From Akkermansia muciniphila (GTDB lineage: Bacteria; Verrucomicrobiota; Verrucomicrobiia; Verrucomicrobiales; V1-33), in assembly GCA_945861415.1 (NCBI GenBank), contig CAMAUV010000011.1, positions 1-64,000 of the forward strand: DNA of 64,000 bases. Reading direction: 5' to 3'. The notes beneath the pieces were generated by a model, which was given only the letters and a program-made list of their open reading frames with translations, was not told the origin of the DNA and ran no database searches. Of the stretch, positions 44,402-53,118 are shown piece by piece. The position numbers and the translations under genes are program-made. Position 1 is the stretch's first letter. Each line of letters starts with the position of its first letter.

Positions 44402-45835
44402 ATGCACCCACTGGTCTATTTTCTGTTTGGCTTTGCTGCCGCTGCTGCAGTGGCATGGGTGCTGCGCCGCCGTGGGATGAAACAGATCGCCAGTCTGGAG
44501 CAGGAAAAAGAGGAGCTGCTCACGGAAGAGAGTCGCATGTTCTCCTTTCTGAATGAGCTGGGAGAAAATCTCGCGCACGGCCGCGGCATGGGGCGACTGC
44601 ATGTGGACATTGTGAATGGATTGGCTCGCGTCGTGGGAGCTGATGCCGGAGCGCTCTATCTTTTTGATCAGCGTAATGGCCCGGCGCTTGTGCCCGCCGC
44701 GCTTACGCCGGAGTGCCCTGCGCTCATTGAACTGCCGGCGGAGTGGGCGGTGCTCTCCCGAACCATGATGCACAGTCATCTGCAACTTCGCGCCGCCAGT
44801 AGCACGCAGGGTCTGCTGGGCAAGTGCTACGCCAGCCAGTCGCCGGTAAATACCGGACCGATAGAACCCGGGGTGAACTGGCAGGGGCCGCTCGCGCCGT
44901 CTCAGGCGGGCATGAGCGTGATGGTCGCCCCAGTCACCAGCGGTAGCCGGAGGCTGGGCATCATTGCCGCCGTCCAAGATGCCGGAAAAGAGCCGTTCAC
45001 CGGGCACGAGTTCGAGATTTTCCGTTCCGTGGCTGAGCAGTGCGCCTTCGCCCTCGCCAGCGCCATGACGCAGCAGGAAGCCATGGATAAGCGGCGCATG
45101 GAGGAGGAACTCCGCTCGGCCAGTGAAGTGCAGCGCATTCTCCTTCCCAAGGACCCGCCACAACTGGGCGACTACCTCATTGCCGCCGCCAACACTCCGG
45201 CCAAAGTCATGAGTGGCGATTACTATGATTTCATTCTTCTGGACGAAGACCACGCGGGTGTGGTCATCGCGGATGTTTCCGGCAAGGGTTTCCCTGCCAG
45301 CCTCGTCATGGCCACCTGCCGGGCACTGCTGCGCGGCATGGCTGAAGGTGAGCTTTCCCCCAGCGCGGCGCTCGGCCGCGTGAACCGCCGCCTCTGGGGC
45401 GATGTCCGCGAGGATATGTTTATTTCGCTCGCTTACTGCGTGATCGACCGCCGCAGCGCCAGCGTTACCCTCTCCCGGGCCGGGCACGATGCCCCGATGC
45501 TTTATTCCAAACGCACAGGTGAAATCACCACCATCAAATCACCAGGTCTCGCGCTCGGAGTGGACAGCGGCAAAGTGTTCGAGCGCGTGACGAAGGATCA
45601 CTCTTTTGAAATGGAGAGCGGCGACTGCCTGCTACTTTACACCGACGGTATTAACGAGGCCATGAACAGTGAAGGCGATGAATTCGGCACCGACCGGTTG
45701 CTGGAAACCTTCCGCCGTGTTGCCCCAAACGGCGCTCAGGCCGTAGTCAACGCCCTCGAATCTGCAGTAAAGGAATTCGCGGGCTCCCAGCCGCAGCATG
45801 ACGACATCACCCTGCTGGTGGTGCAGCGGAAGTGA
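44402..45835 (+). CDS. GAF-domain PP2C-type (SpoIIE/RsbU) serine phosphatase
   Basis: A 477-residue regulator. One N-terminal TM helix (residues 4-21) is followed by a short coiled coil, a GAF-like domain (about 50-225) and a SpoIIE phosphatase domain (about 235-477). Metal-binding aspartates are visible in M-S-G-D-Y-Y-D-F, I-A-D-V-S-G-K-G-F-P-A-S, L-Y-T-D-G-I-N-E-A and H-D-D-I-T-L-L-V-V. The S-E-V-Q-R-I-L-L-P linker is typical of RsbU-like enzymes. It would dephosphorylate an anti-sigma antagonist or STAS protein in response to a GAF signal. No partner gene lies nearby. Confidence 0.92.
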   Translation: MHPLVYFLFGFAAAAAVAWVLRRRGMKQIASLEQEKEELLTEESRMFSFLNELGENLAHGRGMGRLHVDIVNGLARVVGADAGALYLFDQRNGPALVPAALTPECPALIELPAEWAVLSRTMMHSHLQLRAASSTQGLLGKCYASQSPVNTGPIEPGVNWQGPLAPSQAGMSVMVAPVTSGSRRLGIIAAVQDAGKEPFTGHEFEIFRSVAEQCAFALASAMTQQEAMDKRRMEEELRSASEVQRILLPKDPPQLGDYLIAAANTPAKVMSGDYYDFILLDEDHAGVVIADVSGKGFPASLVMATCRALLRGMAEGELSPSAALGRVNRRLWGDVREDMFISLAYCVIDRRSASVTLSRAGHDAPMLYSKRTGEITTIKSPGLALGVDSGKVFERVTKDHSFEMESGDCLLLYTDGINEAMNSEGDEFGTDRLLETFRRVAPNGAQAVVNALESAVKEFAGSQPQHDDITLLVVQRK

Positions 45836-45853
45836 CGGTAGCCTCCGGTCGCA

Positions 45854-46705
45854 TCAGGTGAAGATGACCGTGCGGTTCCGGAAAGACATCACGCGGCGCT
45901 GCACATGCCAGTTCACTGCGCGGGACAGCACGATCTTTTCGAGATCGCGCCCCTGACGGATCAGGTCCGCCACGGTATGATTGTGAGTCACCCGAATGAC
46001 ATCCTGCTCAATGATGGGTCCCTCGTCCAGATCGCCCGTCACATAATGACTGGTGGAACCGATTATTTTCACGCCGCGCGCATGGGCGTTGTGATAGGGT
46101 TTGGCTCCTGGAAAGGCAGGCAGAAAGCTGTGGTGGATGTTGATGATGCGGTTTGCCCAATCGCAGGCGAAGTTGTCGCTCAAGACCTGCATGTAGCGTG
46201 CCAGCACAATTGTATCCACCCCGTGCTCCTTCATCAGTGCCCTCTGCTGAGCCTCTGCGGAAGCTTTGTTTTCCTTCGTGACTTCCATGCGGTGAAACGG
46301 GATGCCAAAGCGCTCGGCTGCCGACCGCAGGATTTCGTGATTGGAAACCACGAGCGGTATGTCGGCATCCAGTTCTCCGGATTCATGCCGGCTTAGCAGA
46401 TCATAGAGGCAGTGGGAATCCTTGCTGACAAAAAGCGCCAGCCGATGCCGCTCGTCGGTGAAGTGCAGGCTCCATGTCATCTTCCGCGGCTCTGCCAGAG
46501 CGCGGATGAAGATGGGGATTTCCGGGCGCGGAATGACAAATTTTTCCAGATCCCACTCCGCTCGCATGAAGAATTCCCCTTCCAGACTGTCCACATGCTG
46601 GTCAAATTGGATGATATTCCCGCGGTTTTCGGAAATGAATGACGCCAGCGCGCGGACGAGGCCGGGCTGGTCGGGACAATGGGCAAGGAGAATGGCGTGG
46701 GGCAT
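45854..46705 (-). CDS. purU: Formyltetrahydrofolate deformylase
   Basis: A 283-residue cytoplasmic enzyme that hydrolyses 10-formyl-tetrahydrofolate to formate and tetrahydrofolate, balancing one-carbon pools. Residues 1-80 form an ACT domain (L-L-A-H-C-P-D-Q-P-G-L-V-R-A-L). The formyltransferase domain has I-N-I-H-H-S-F-L-P-A-F with the catalytic Asn and His, and H-Y-V-T-G-D-L-D-E-G-P-I-I with the catalytic Asp. Length and motif order are standard for PurU. It converges with the phosphatase gene (18-bp gap) and is divergent from the helicase gene. Confidence 0.95.
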   Translation of the reverse strand: MPHAILLAHCPDQPGLVRALASFISENRGNIIQFDQHVDSLEGEFFMRAEWDLEKFVIPRPEIPIFIRALAEPRKMTWSLHFTDERHRLALFVSKDSHCLYDLLSRHESGELDADIPLVVSNHEILRSAAERFGIPFHRMEVTKENKASAEAQQRALMKEHGVDTIVLARYMQVLSDNFACDWANRIINIHHSFLPAFPGAKPYHNAHARGVKIIGSTSHYVTGDLDEGPIIEQDVIRVTHNHTVADLIRQGRDLEKIVLSRAVNWHVQRRVMSFRNRTVIFT

Positions 46706-46833
46706 AGTTCGCCGGGATTGGAATCTGCAAAGTCATCGCTGGCAACGGCGCATCCCGGATCAAGTGAATGGCGTTACTTTTTGCCCCGGATGATTCGTCC
46801 CGTTGCGCTTTCCCTGTCGGCCTAGCCTGCCGC

Positions 46834-49299
46834 ATGGATCAGAGCACTTTATTGCCCTCCATGTCTGACAAAGTTCCCGCCGCACTGAGGCGCTGGTTCT
46901 CCACCCGCGGATGGAAGCCGCTGGCTTTTCAGCGCGAAGCGTGGACAGCGTATGCGGCTGGCAAAAGCGGTCTCATTCACGCGCCGACAGGTCTCGGCAA
47001 GACCCTCGCCGCATGGGTTGGGCCCGTTCTGGCGCACGGGGACGAGGAGGGCCTGCGCGTGCTCTGGGTTACTCCGCTGCGCGCACTGGCGGCGGACACC
47101 GTGCGCTCGCTGCAGGACGGGCTCGATGGATTAGGCGTGAGACGCAAAGTCGAAGCCCGAACAGGCGACACCTCCAGCAGCGTAAGGGCCCGCCAGAAAA
47201 CGAAGCCTCCCTTCGCCCTCGTTACCACGCCCGAGAGCCTCTCGCTCATGCTTACAAATGCCGAACGCACGGCTCAACTCTCCTGTCTGCGTGCAGTGGT
47301 GGTGGATGAGTGGCACGAACTCCTTGGATCCAAACGCGGAGTGCAGACCGAGCTTTGCCTTGCCCGTCTCTGCGCTCTCAACCCGGCGCTGCGCATCTGG
47401 GGGCTCTCGGCGACCATCGGCAACCTGGATGACGCCCGGCGCATCCTTCTTGGCAGCCGCGCTCCCGACGGCCTAATGATTCATGGGAAAGACACCAAGC
47501 GCATCGAAATGGAGACGCTCATGCCGGAGAATGTGGAGTCATTTCCATGGAGCGGGCACCTCGGTACCAAGCTCATCCGCGCCGTGGTGGACCGTATAGA
47601 ACCGGCGCGCACCACCTTGCTCTTCACTAACACGCGATCGCAGACGGAAATCTGGTTTCAGGAGCTGCTCGAAGCCCGACCGCAGTGGGCGGATGTGCTG
47701 GCCATGCACCACAGCAGCATTGATCGCGCCGAACGGGAGTTCACGGAGCAGCGTTTACGCGACGGCACGGTGAAATGCGTGGTCTGCACCTCCTCGCTCG
47801 ACCTTGGCGTGGACTTTTCACCCGTAGAGCAGGTCATTCAGGTAGGCAGCCCAAAAGGAATTGCGCGCCTGCTCCAGCGCGCCGGACGCAGCGGTCACCG
47901 GCCAGGTGAAGTAAGCCGCGTGTTCTGCCTGCCCACCAACGCGTTGGAACTAATCGAGTTCTCAGCTGCCCGCGAAGCCATGGCTGCGCGCCGCATTGAG
48001 TCCCGCCGTCCGGTTGTGAAGCCACTAGATCTCCTAGCCCAGCACCTCGTCACCGTCGCACTCGGCGGCGGTTTTCGCGCAGATGAAATGCTGGCGGAGG
48101 TTCGCACTACCAACGCCTTTGCCGCGCTGACGGATGACGAGTGGCGATGGACGCTCACTTTCATCACTACCGGAGGCGCGCTTCATGCCTATCCGCAATA
48201 TCGTAAAGTCACCGTGGACGAAGAAGGTATCCACCGCCTCACGGACAAGGTCATGGCGCGGCATCACCGTTTTAGCATTGGCACCATTGTGGCGGATGCC
48301 GCCGTCTCGCTACGCCTGAAAAACGGACGGCGCCTCGGCAGTGTGGAGGAGTGGTTCATCGCCGGTATCCGGCCCGGGAGATGCTTCATTTTCGGGGGAC
48401 GCACGTGGGAACTAGTGCGCGTTCATGGCCTCGTGGCCACCGTGCAAGTGCCGGACAAAAAGAAAGCCCGCGGCGAAATCCCCAGCTGGCAGGGCAGCAA
48501 GAGTCCGCTCAGTAGCGAACTCGCCGCCGCCGTTGGCGAAAAACTGCAGCGCTTTCGCGACGGTGCGCGCGATGCCTCGCCGGAAATGCAAAAAGTCGCC
48601 CCGATCCTCAGCACGCAGGCGAAATGGTCGCTCGTTCCCCGCCCTGACGAACTCCTCATTGAGCGCACCTCCACACGTGACGGCCAGCATTGCTACCTCT
48701 ACCCGTTTGCCGGGCGGCTCGTGAATGGCGCACTGGGCACCCTCATCGCCTACCGGCTGGGCAAAGGTCAGCCGCTCACTCTTCGTGTCACGCCTAACGA
48801 CTATGGCGTCGAACTCTTCAGTCGTGAATTGCCACTGCTCGACGAGCGAGGCTGGGGCATACTGCTATCGCCGGACAATCTTCTTGAGGATATTCTTGCC
48901 TCCGTAAACGCAGCTGAGCTGGGCCGCCATCATTTCCGCGAAATCGCGCGCGTTGCCGGCCTCATCCTTAGCGGTGCGCCTGGTTCCCCGCCTACGCTAA
49001 AGAGCCTGCAGACTAGCAGCGGCCTCCTGTGGGACGTTTTTGCCCGTTATGATCCGGGCAATCTCCTGCTCGCTCAGAGCCAGCGCGAAGTGCTTGAGCG
49101 CCAGATGGATTACAACCGTCTTTCAGAAACCTTGCACGCCTTGCAGCAGCGCCGGGTGGTGCTCATAAACACGCCGCGGCTCACGCCTCTGGCCTTTCCG
49201 CTCTGGGCGGACCGCATTTCGCACTCGGTGGGCAAAGAGGATCCCGCGGATGTGCTGGCGCGCATGCTCGAAGAACTGGAAACCGCCGCTGCCAGATGA
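46834..49299 (+). CDS. Ligase-associated DNA damage response DEXH-box helicase (Lhr-like)
   Basis: An 821-residue superfamily 2 helicase. Motifs are clear: Walker A A-P-T-G-L-G-K-T near 52, Walker B V-V-D-E-W-H-E-L, motif III G-L-S-A-T-I-G, and motif VI Q-R-A-G-R-S-G-H. The remainder resembles the Lhr C-terminal half (R-H-H-R-F-S-I-G-T-I, G-R-L-V-N-G-A-L-G-T-L-I-A). It forms the known cluster with a metallophosphoesterase, an exonuclease and an ATP-dependent ligase; only PdeM is here. The ATG at 46834 is taken; 46861 is an alternative and neither has a clear ribosome-binding site. The stop overlaps the PdeM start (ATGA). Confidence 0.93.
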   Translation: MDQSTLLPSMSDKVPAALRRWFSTRGWKPLAFQREAWTAYAAGKSGLIHAPTGLGKTLAAWVGPVLAHGDEEGLRVLWVTPLRALAADTVRSLQDGLDGLGVRRKVEARTGDTSSSVRARQKTKPPFALVTTPESLSLMLTNAERTAQLSCLRAVVVDEWHELLGSKRGVQTELCLARLCALNPALRIWGLSATIGNLDDARRILLGSRAPDGLMIHGKDTKRIEMETLMPENVESFPWSGHLGTKLIRAVVDRIEPARTTLLFTNTRSQTEIWFQELLEARPQWADVLAMHHSSIDRAEREFTEQRLRDGTVKCVVCTSSLDLGVDFSPVEQVIQVGSPKGIARLLQRAGRSGHRPGEVSRVFCLPTNALELIEFSAAREAMAARRIESRRPVVKPLDLLAQHLVTVALGGGFRADEMLAEVRTTNAFAALTDDEWRWTLTFITTGGALHAYPQYRKVTVDEEGIHRLTDKVMARHHRFSIGTIVADAAVSLRLKNGRRLGSVEEWFIAGIRPGRCFIFGGRTWELVRVHGLVATVQVPDKKKARGEIPSWQGSKSPLSSELAAAVGEKLQRFRDGARDASPEMQKVAPILSTQAKWSLVPRPDELLIERTSTRDGQHCYLYPFAGRLVNGALGTLIAYRLGKGQPLTLRVTPNDYGVELFSRELPLLDERGWGILLSPDNLLEDILASVNAAELGRHHFREIARVAGLILSGAPGSPPTLKSLQTSSGLLWDVFARYDPGNLLLAQSQREVLERQMDYNRLSETLHALQQRRVVLINTPRLTPLAFPLWADRISHSVGKEDPADVLARMLEELETAAAR

Positions 49300-49958
49300 C
49301 AGAGCTTCGATTTCATGAACACACGTTGCACCTGATGCCGGAAGGCGCCGCATGGGACGCGGCGCAGCGCGTCCTGTTTGTCACGGATCTGCATCTGGGA
49401 AAAGCGGCCGTCTTCCGGGAGGCGGGATTGACCCTGCCGGACGGCGCGGATGCCGCTATCCTTCAACGCTTGTCGGTGCTCGCCGGAAGACTGGGAGCCT
49501 GCACGTTGGCGGTGCTCGGCGATGTCTTTCACGCGCGTTCACCCGGCACGGAGCGGACCGTCGCAGCGCTGAATACTTGGCGGCAAACCCATGCTGGATT
49601 GCGATGGATCATCGTGCCGGGCAATCACGACCGCCGCGTGCCATGGGCGCAATGGCTGCCGGATGCGGAAATCCTCAGCGAAGGAGAACTCTGCGGACCA
49701 TGGCAACTCGCGCACCATCCGCCGGAGCAGAGCGATGCGGTGATGCTGTGCGGTCACTTGCATCCTGGCATCGCCTTTGGCCCCCCGCGCCAGCGAAAGG
49801 CGCGCTTGCCCTGCTTCTGGCTGCGTCGCGGAGTGCTAATACTTCCGGCCTTCGGCGGCTTCACTGGGCTGCGCCTGATTGAGCGCGAACCGGGCGACCG
49901 CGTGTGGGTGACCGTGCAGGACCGCGTGGCGGAAGTGCCGCACACGCGGCGTGCTTGA
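49296..49958 (+). CDS. pdeM: Ligase-associated DNA damage response endonuclease
   Basis: A 220-residue calcineurin-like metallophosphoesterase. Metal-binding motifs in order are V-T-D-L-H-L-G-K-A-A, L-G-D-V-F-H-A-R, I-V-P-G-N-H-D-R-R and C-G-H-L-H-P-G. Proteins of this family accompany the Lhr-like helicase and are proposed to process DNA ends or damaged DNA before ligation. The ATG overlaps the helicase stop by 4 nt, so the two are co-translated. The partner exonuclease and ligase genes are not in the window. Confidence 0.93.
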   Translation: MTELRFHEHTLHLMPEGAAWDAAQRVLFVTDLHLGKAAVFREAGLTLPDGADAAILQRLSVLAGRLGACTLAVLGDVFHARSPGTERTVAALNTWRQTHAGLRWIIVPGNHDRRVPWAQWLPDAEILSEGELCGPWQLAHHPPEQSDAVMLCGHLHPGIAFGPPRQRKARLPCFWLRRGVLILPAFGGFTGLRLIEREPGDRVWVTVQDRVAEVPHTRRA

Positions 49959-49982
49959 GAACGGTTTGGGGCTTGGCAGCCT

Positions 49983-50270
49983 TTACGCGGGGATGAACTT
50001 CGTTTCGTTCGGCGTGAGGGGCAAGCGGCAGTTGCAGTAGTTGAGCGTGAGGATTTCCTGACCACCGATGTTCTTCGTGCCGCTTTTGTCCGGCGGCGCG
50101 CTGGAGGCGGCGGAACTCAATTTGTGGACGTATTCATAAATTTTGGAATAGCCGTCATTGTCGGGATTCGCTACGGGCAGAGTGTTCGCGCCGGTGAGTC
50201 CTTTGCTGGCGGATCATTGGTCGAAGTTCTGGGCAGCGGCTCCTGCGTGCGGGAGTGGTGGGCAAGTTCA
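49983..50270 (-). pseudogene. Unclassified relic of a secreted protein, with an in-frame TGA
   Basis: On the minus strand a frame reads Q-N-F-D-Q, TGA (50214-50216), then S-A-S-K-G-L-T-G-A-N-T-L-P-V-A-N-P-D-N-D-G and Y-S-K-I-Y-E-Y-V-H-K-L, ending T-L-N-Y-C-N-C-R-L-P-L-T-P and TAA at 49983. The D-N-D-G loop and Trp-like position at the stop (TGG to TGA) resemble the calcium-loop tails of verrucomicrobial surface proteins. No complete gene can be built from it. The rest of 49959-50292 shows nothing else. Confidence 0.45.
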
Positions 50271-50292
50271 AAGTCAGATCCAGCCGTGAAGC

Positions 50293-51120
50293 TCACTTCT
50301 TATAAAGATGTGCTCCGTGGATCTGTGCGCCGCCGGAAGGCAGATTGGGCTGAACGAGGGGGGGGGACCGGAGTGATGGCGGTTGGAAGACGGGAGACCG
50401 TGTCGGCGGGCAGTAGGGTGGATATACTACTGGGCGGTCAATGACCACGGGCCGGTCCACGAAGACAGGAATGGTATCCACATCACGAATCACGCGCACA
50501 TCCGGCGGGCGGTTTCTGAGTTGGGCCACCTGATTCTCCAGATCGCGGATGCGGGAGACCAACTGCTCGCGCTCTTTACGGTGCTTTTCCCCGGGGCGCA
50601 CGAGTTGGCGTTCGCGAATGAACTTGCGATCGTCCTCGATCATCGCGGCAAGGTCGTCGCGGCCTGCATCCTTGAGGATAGCGATGCTGTCGATGAGCGA
50701 CCGGTCGACTTTCGGGTAGCTGTATTCGTCGGACTCCATCAGGCGGTAAAAGGCCTCGCGCCCGCGGGTGAAATCCGATTCCTGGTCCTCCCGGCGCTGC
50801 TCCAGCATAGCGATTACTTTGGCATCGTGTGCTGCTCTCTCCGCCTTCTCTTTTTCAATTTCCACCTTCGCACGGTATTCGACGGCCTTGTCCATATCGA
50901 AGCCAAACTGCTTCTGCACTGCCTCAGGAAGGTTTTCCATTTTGATACGGCGCAAGCCGTCGCCGTGCTCCACACGCAGGGCATCAGGCTCCACCCTGAG
51001 CACCTCCACCTCCCTGAGGACCGTACCGTCCTCGAGTTTCAGTTCGGGGAATTTGACCGGCGTCTTAGCGAGGGCTGTTGAGGCGAGAACGGCAGTGAAG
51101 AAGAACGGCAGCAGTTTCAT
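50293..51120 (-). CDS. Secreted coiled-coil protein with Pro-rich tail
   Basis: A 275-residue exported protein with a signal peptide (residues 1-18, ending A-S-T-A-L-A). Residues 25-70 have a small beta-domain pattern (L-E-D-G-T-V-L-R-E-V-E-V-L-R-V-E-P-D). Residues about 75-205 are highly charged and helical, probably coiled coil (E-I-E-K-E-K-A-E-R-A-A), with heptads at R-I-R-D-L-E-N-Q-V-A-Q-L. Residues 205-275 are Pro-rich. I do not recognise a named family. A run of nine C bases in the coding strand (50358-50366) lies in the tail and could slip. Confidence 0.75.
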   Translation of the reverse strand: MKLLPFFFTAVLASTALAKTPVKFPELKLEDGTVLREVEVLRVEPDALRVEHGDGLRRIKMENLPEAVQKQFGFDMDKAVEYRAKVEIEKEKAERAAHDAKVIAMLEQRREDQESDFTRGREAFYRLMESDEYSYPKVDRSLIDSIAILKDAGRDDLAAMIEDDRKFIRERQLVRPGEKHRKEREQLVSRIRDLENQVAQLRNRPPDVRVIRDVDTIPVFVDRPVVIDRPVVYPPYCPPTRSPVFQPPSLRSPPLVQPNLPSGGAQIHGAHLYKK

Positions 51121-51267
51121 ATGTGGTGTATTTACATTGTGCAGTTGGACGTAGACGTTACAGAATGAAAGTTATTCATTCTTCCCGGAAGAAACACACG
51201 GAGGGCAGCCGGGTCTGCTTTTCGCCAAGCCGCTCATTGGGCCAGCCACAGCGAACAGTGCATGGCG

Positions 51268-51311
51268 GGTAAAAACAGACGGCGGTGCCCCGTAACCGGG
51301 ACACCGCCGTC
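51268..51311 (-). terminator. Intrinsic terminator of the porin gene
   Basis: On the minus strand a 10-bp stem (GACGGCGGTG/CACCGCCGTC, with inner CCCG/CGGG pairs) is followed by TGTTTTTA. It begins 37 bp after the porin stop. Confidence 0.85.
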
Positions 51312-51347
51312 ATTAAGTATTAATCTGACGATTAAACGCTGGCTGGA

Positions 51348-52085
51348 TTAGAAGCCAACCTTGAGGGAGACCCCGCCGACGATTTCGTCGTCTTGTGTGG
51401 TGATCGCATCAATGCCATCCAGCGGGAAGTTGCCGGCGACATAAGGTGTCAGTGTGACGCCGTTCAGATTGATCGGCAGCGCTACGGAAACGGTAGCGTG
51501 GCTGAGATCGCTGACGCCAGCATCTATGTCCATGTAGCCAATGGCTGCGCTCGTCACGAGGTTCAAGGTGTCGGAAACCTTGAAGGACTTGCTGGTTCCG
51601 AGTTCCAGATAGTAGCCCTCGGTTTCTTCGTTGTAGTAGGCAGCGAGGTTCACAGGGAGTCCGCCAACAGCAGTGCCGAGTGCAACGCCGAATTCGAGTT
51701 CGGTGTTGGCGTTCGAGGTCGGGTAGCTGTAATGACGAAGGCTGGGGCCAATGGTCATGCAATCACTAAGCTTGTAGTTGACGGTAGCGGTGAGGTTTAG
51801 TTCGTCGAAGTTGCTGTCTGTGGAGTTGGTATACCACGCATTTAGGTTCAGAGTCGAACCGGCGCTGAGCCCGTAGTTGAGGTCGAGCGTTGTGCTCACG
51901 TTGTCTGTGCTTACTTCCTGACCACGGAAAATGTAGTCGGTGTCGTAGCCGAGGGTTACGCTGCCGGTCCAGACGCTACTGGAGGGAGCCTGAGGAGCGG
52001 GAGCAGCGGTAGCCGCTGCGCCAGCTTGTGCAGAGATTGCCGTGCAGGCGAGCAGCGCGGCGCTGATTGTGTTACGGATGGTCAT
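51348..52085 (-). CDS. TorF-family putative outer-membrane porin
   Basis: A 245-residue outer-membrane beta-barrel. The signal peptide covers residues 1-21 (A-C-T-A-I-S-A-Q-A). The mature part begins with an Ala/Pro linker and W-T-G-S-V-T-L-G-Y-D-T-D-Y-I-F-R-G-Q, the TorF signature, followed by amphipathic strands and a terminal aromatic (K-V-G-F). Family members form small barrels of unproven transport specificity. It has its own strong terminator and an AT-rich promoter region, which suggests substantial expression. Confidence 0.88.
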   Translation of the reverse strand: MTIRNTISAALLACTAISAQAGAAATAAPAPQAPSSSVWTGSVTLGYDTDYIFRGQEVSTDNVSTTLDLNYGLSAGSTLNLNAWYTNSTDSNFDELNLTATVNYKLSDCMTIGPSLRHYSYPTSNANTELEFGVALGTAVGGLPVNLAAYYNEETEGYYLELGTSKSFKVSDTLNLVTSAAIGYMDIDAGVSDLSHATVSVALPINLNGVTLTPYVAGNFPLDGIDAITTQDDEIVGGVSLKVGF

Positions 52086-52190
52086 TTGTTTGCTTGATGT
52101 TTAGGTTTACCGAACAGTTAATTGTCCGGAAGGAGACTACAAAAGCACCGATCTATGAAAAATGCACGCGGTTTTTGTGATTTTTTTATA

Positions 52191-52200
52191 CCCCCCCCCC
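52191..52200. repeat. Homopolymer C10 tract in a divergent promoter region
   Basis: Ten C follow TTTTTTTATA between the porin gene and the MBL hydrolase gene. Homopolymer runs of this length are prone to slipped-strand mispairing and could change promoter spacing. Confidence 0.6.
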
Positions 52201-52268
52201 GCCCGCCTCCTCTATTTGGCCTCCCTCTCTTTATTGAATTAGGCTCAAAACTTGCTTAAGCTCTAACT

Positions 52269-52892
52269 ATGCACTCACATTCTATCCCTTCACACACCGG
52301 CGGTTTTACGGCCACCAACGGCTACTGCTTTGCCGCTTCAGCGGGAGCTGTCGCCGTGGATGCACCTGAAGGGATGACGGAGTTTCTGCAGGCGTCCGGT
52401 TTGGTCCCCACGGTCTTGTTTCTTACGCACAGCCACCTTGATCATGTGGTGGAAGCCGCAAGGATGGTGGCGGCGTTTGGCTGTGAAGTGGCAGCGTGGG
52501 GGCCGAGCACCGCCGAGGACAGGCTGGAGAAAATGCTGGCCGCCTACCTTGGCCGTTCGGTGGGGGTGGATCCTTATCCCGTCGACCTTCCCCTAGCCGG
52601 CCGCGCGGATGTGGAGCTGGCAGGGGAGCGCTTTCTTCTGCGCCATGTCCCCGGGCATTCGGCGGACAGCCTAGTGCTCATTTCGGAGAGGGCGCGGGTC
52701 ATTTTCTCCGGGGACACGGTAATGGACGGAGGTATCGGCCGGACCGATTTACCGGGGGGTGATTTCGATCTGCTGGTTTCGGGGATTCGAGAGAAGGTGC
52801 TTACTTTGCCCGGGGATTTTCGGATCTTTCCCGGCCACGGTGGCGTCTCCACGGTGGCTGGGGAGTCGCAATCGAACGCTTGGCTTTGCTAA
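52269..52892 (+). CDS. MBL-fold metallo-hydrolase (glyoxalase II-like)
   Basis: A 207-residue metallo-beta-lactamase-fold protein. The metal sites are T-H-S-H-L-D-H-V near 57, H-V-P-G-H-S-A-D-S near 135, F-S-G-D-T-V near 155 and F-P-G-H-G-G near 189. The length and ending fit the glyoxalase II/YcbL-type group that hydrolyses thioesters, though the specific substrate is unknown. It is transcribed alone, divergent from the porin. The 225 bp that follow hold no gene; they contain a TGATATCA palindrome near 52926. Confidence 0.92.
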   Translation: MHSHSIPSHTGGFTATNGYCFAASAGAVAVDAPEGMTEFLQASGLVPTVLFLTHSHLDHVVEAARMVAAFGCEVAAWGPSTAEDRLEKMLAAYLGRSVGVDPYPVDLPLAGRADVELAGERFLLRHVPGHSADSLVLISERARVIFSGDTVMDGGIGRTDLPGGDFDLLVSGIREKVLTLPGDFRIFPGHGGVSTVAGESQSNAWLC

Positions 52893-53118
52893 CAGGCAGG
52901 GCCACGGCTACCAACTACTTAGGTAATGATATCATGTGATATTAAGTGGCCGTGAGAGACGGAGTCCTCGCAGGAGAGTCCCGGGGGAGTCGGCGGCTTT
53001 TTAGGGCTGTTGGCGGGATTTCAAGCAATCAGGCTTGCGATGACAGTTAATTCTGGACAAGAAGGTGGAAATTCCGTCACATTACAAAGTTTTTGGAAGC
53101 AGTATCCGGCACCGCACC

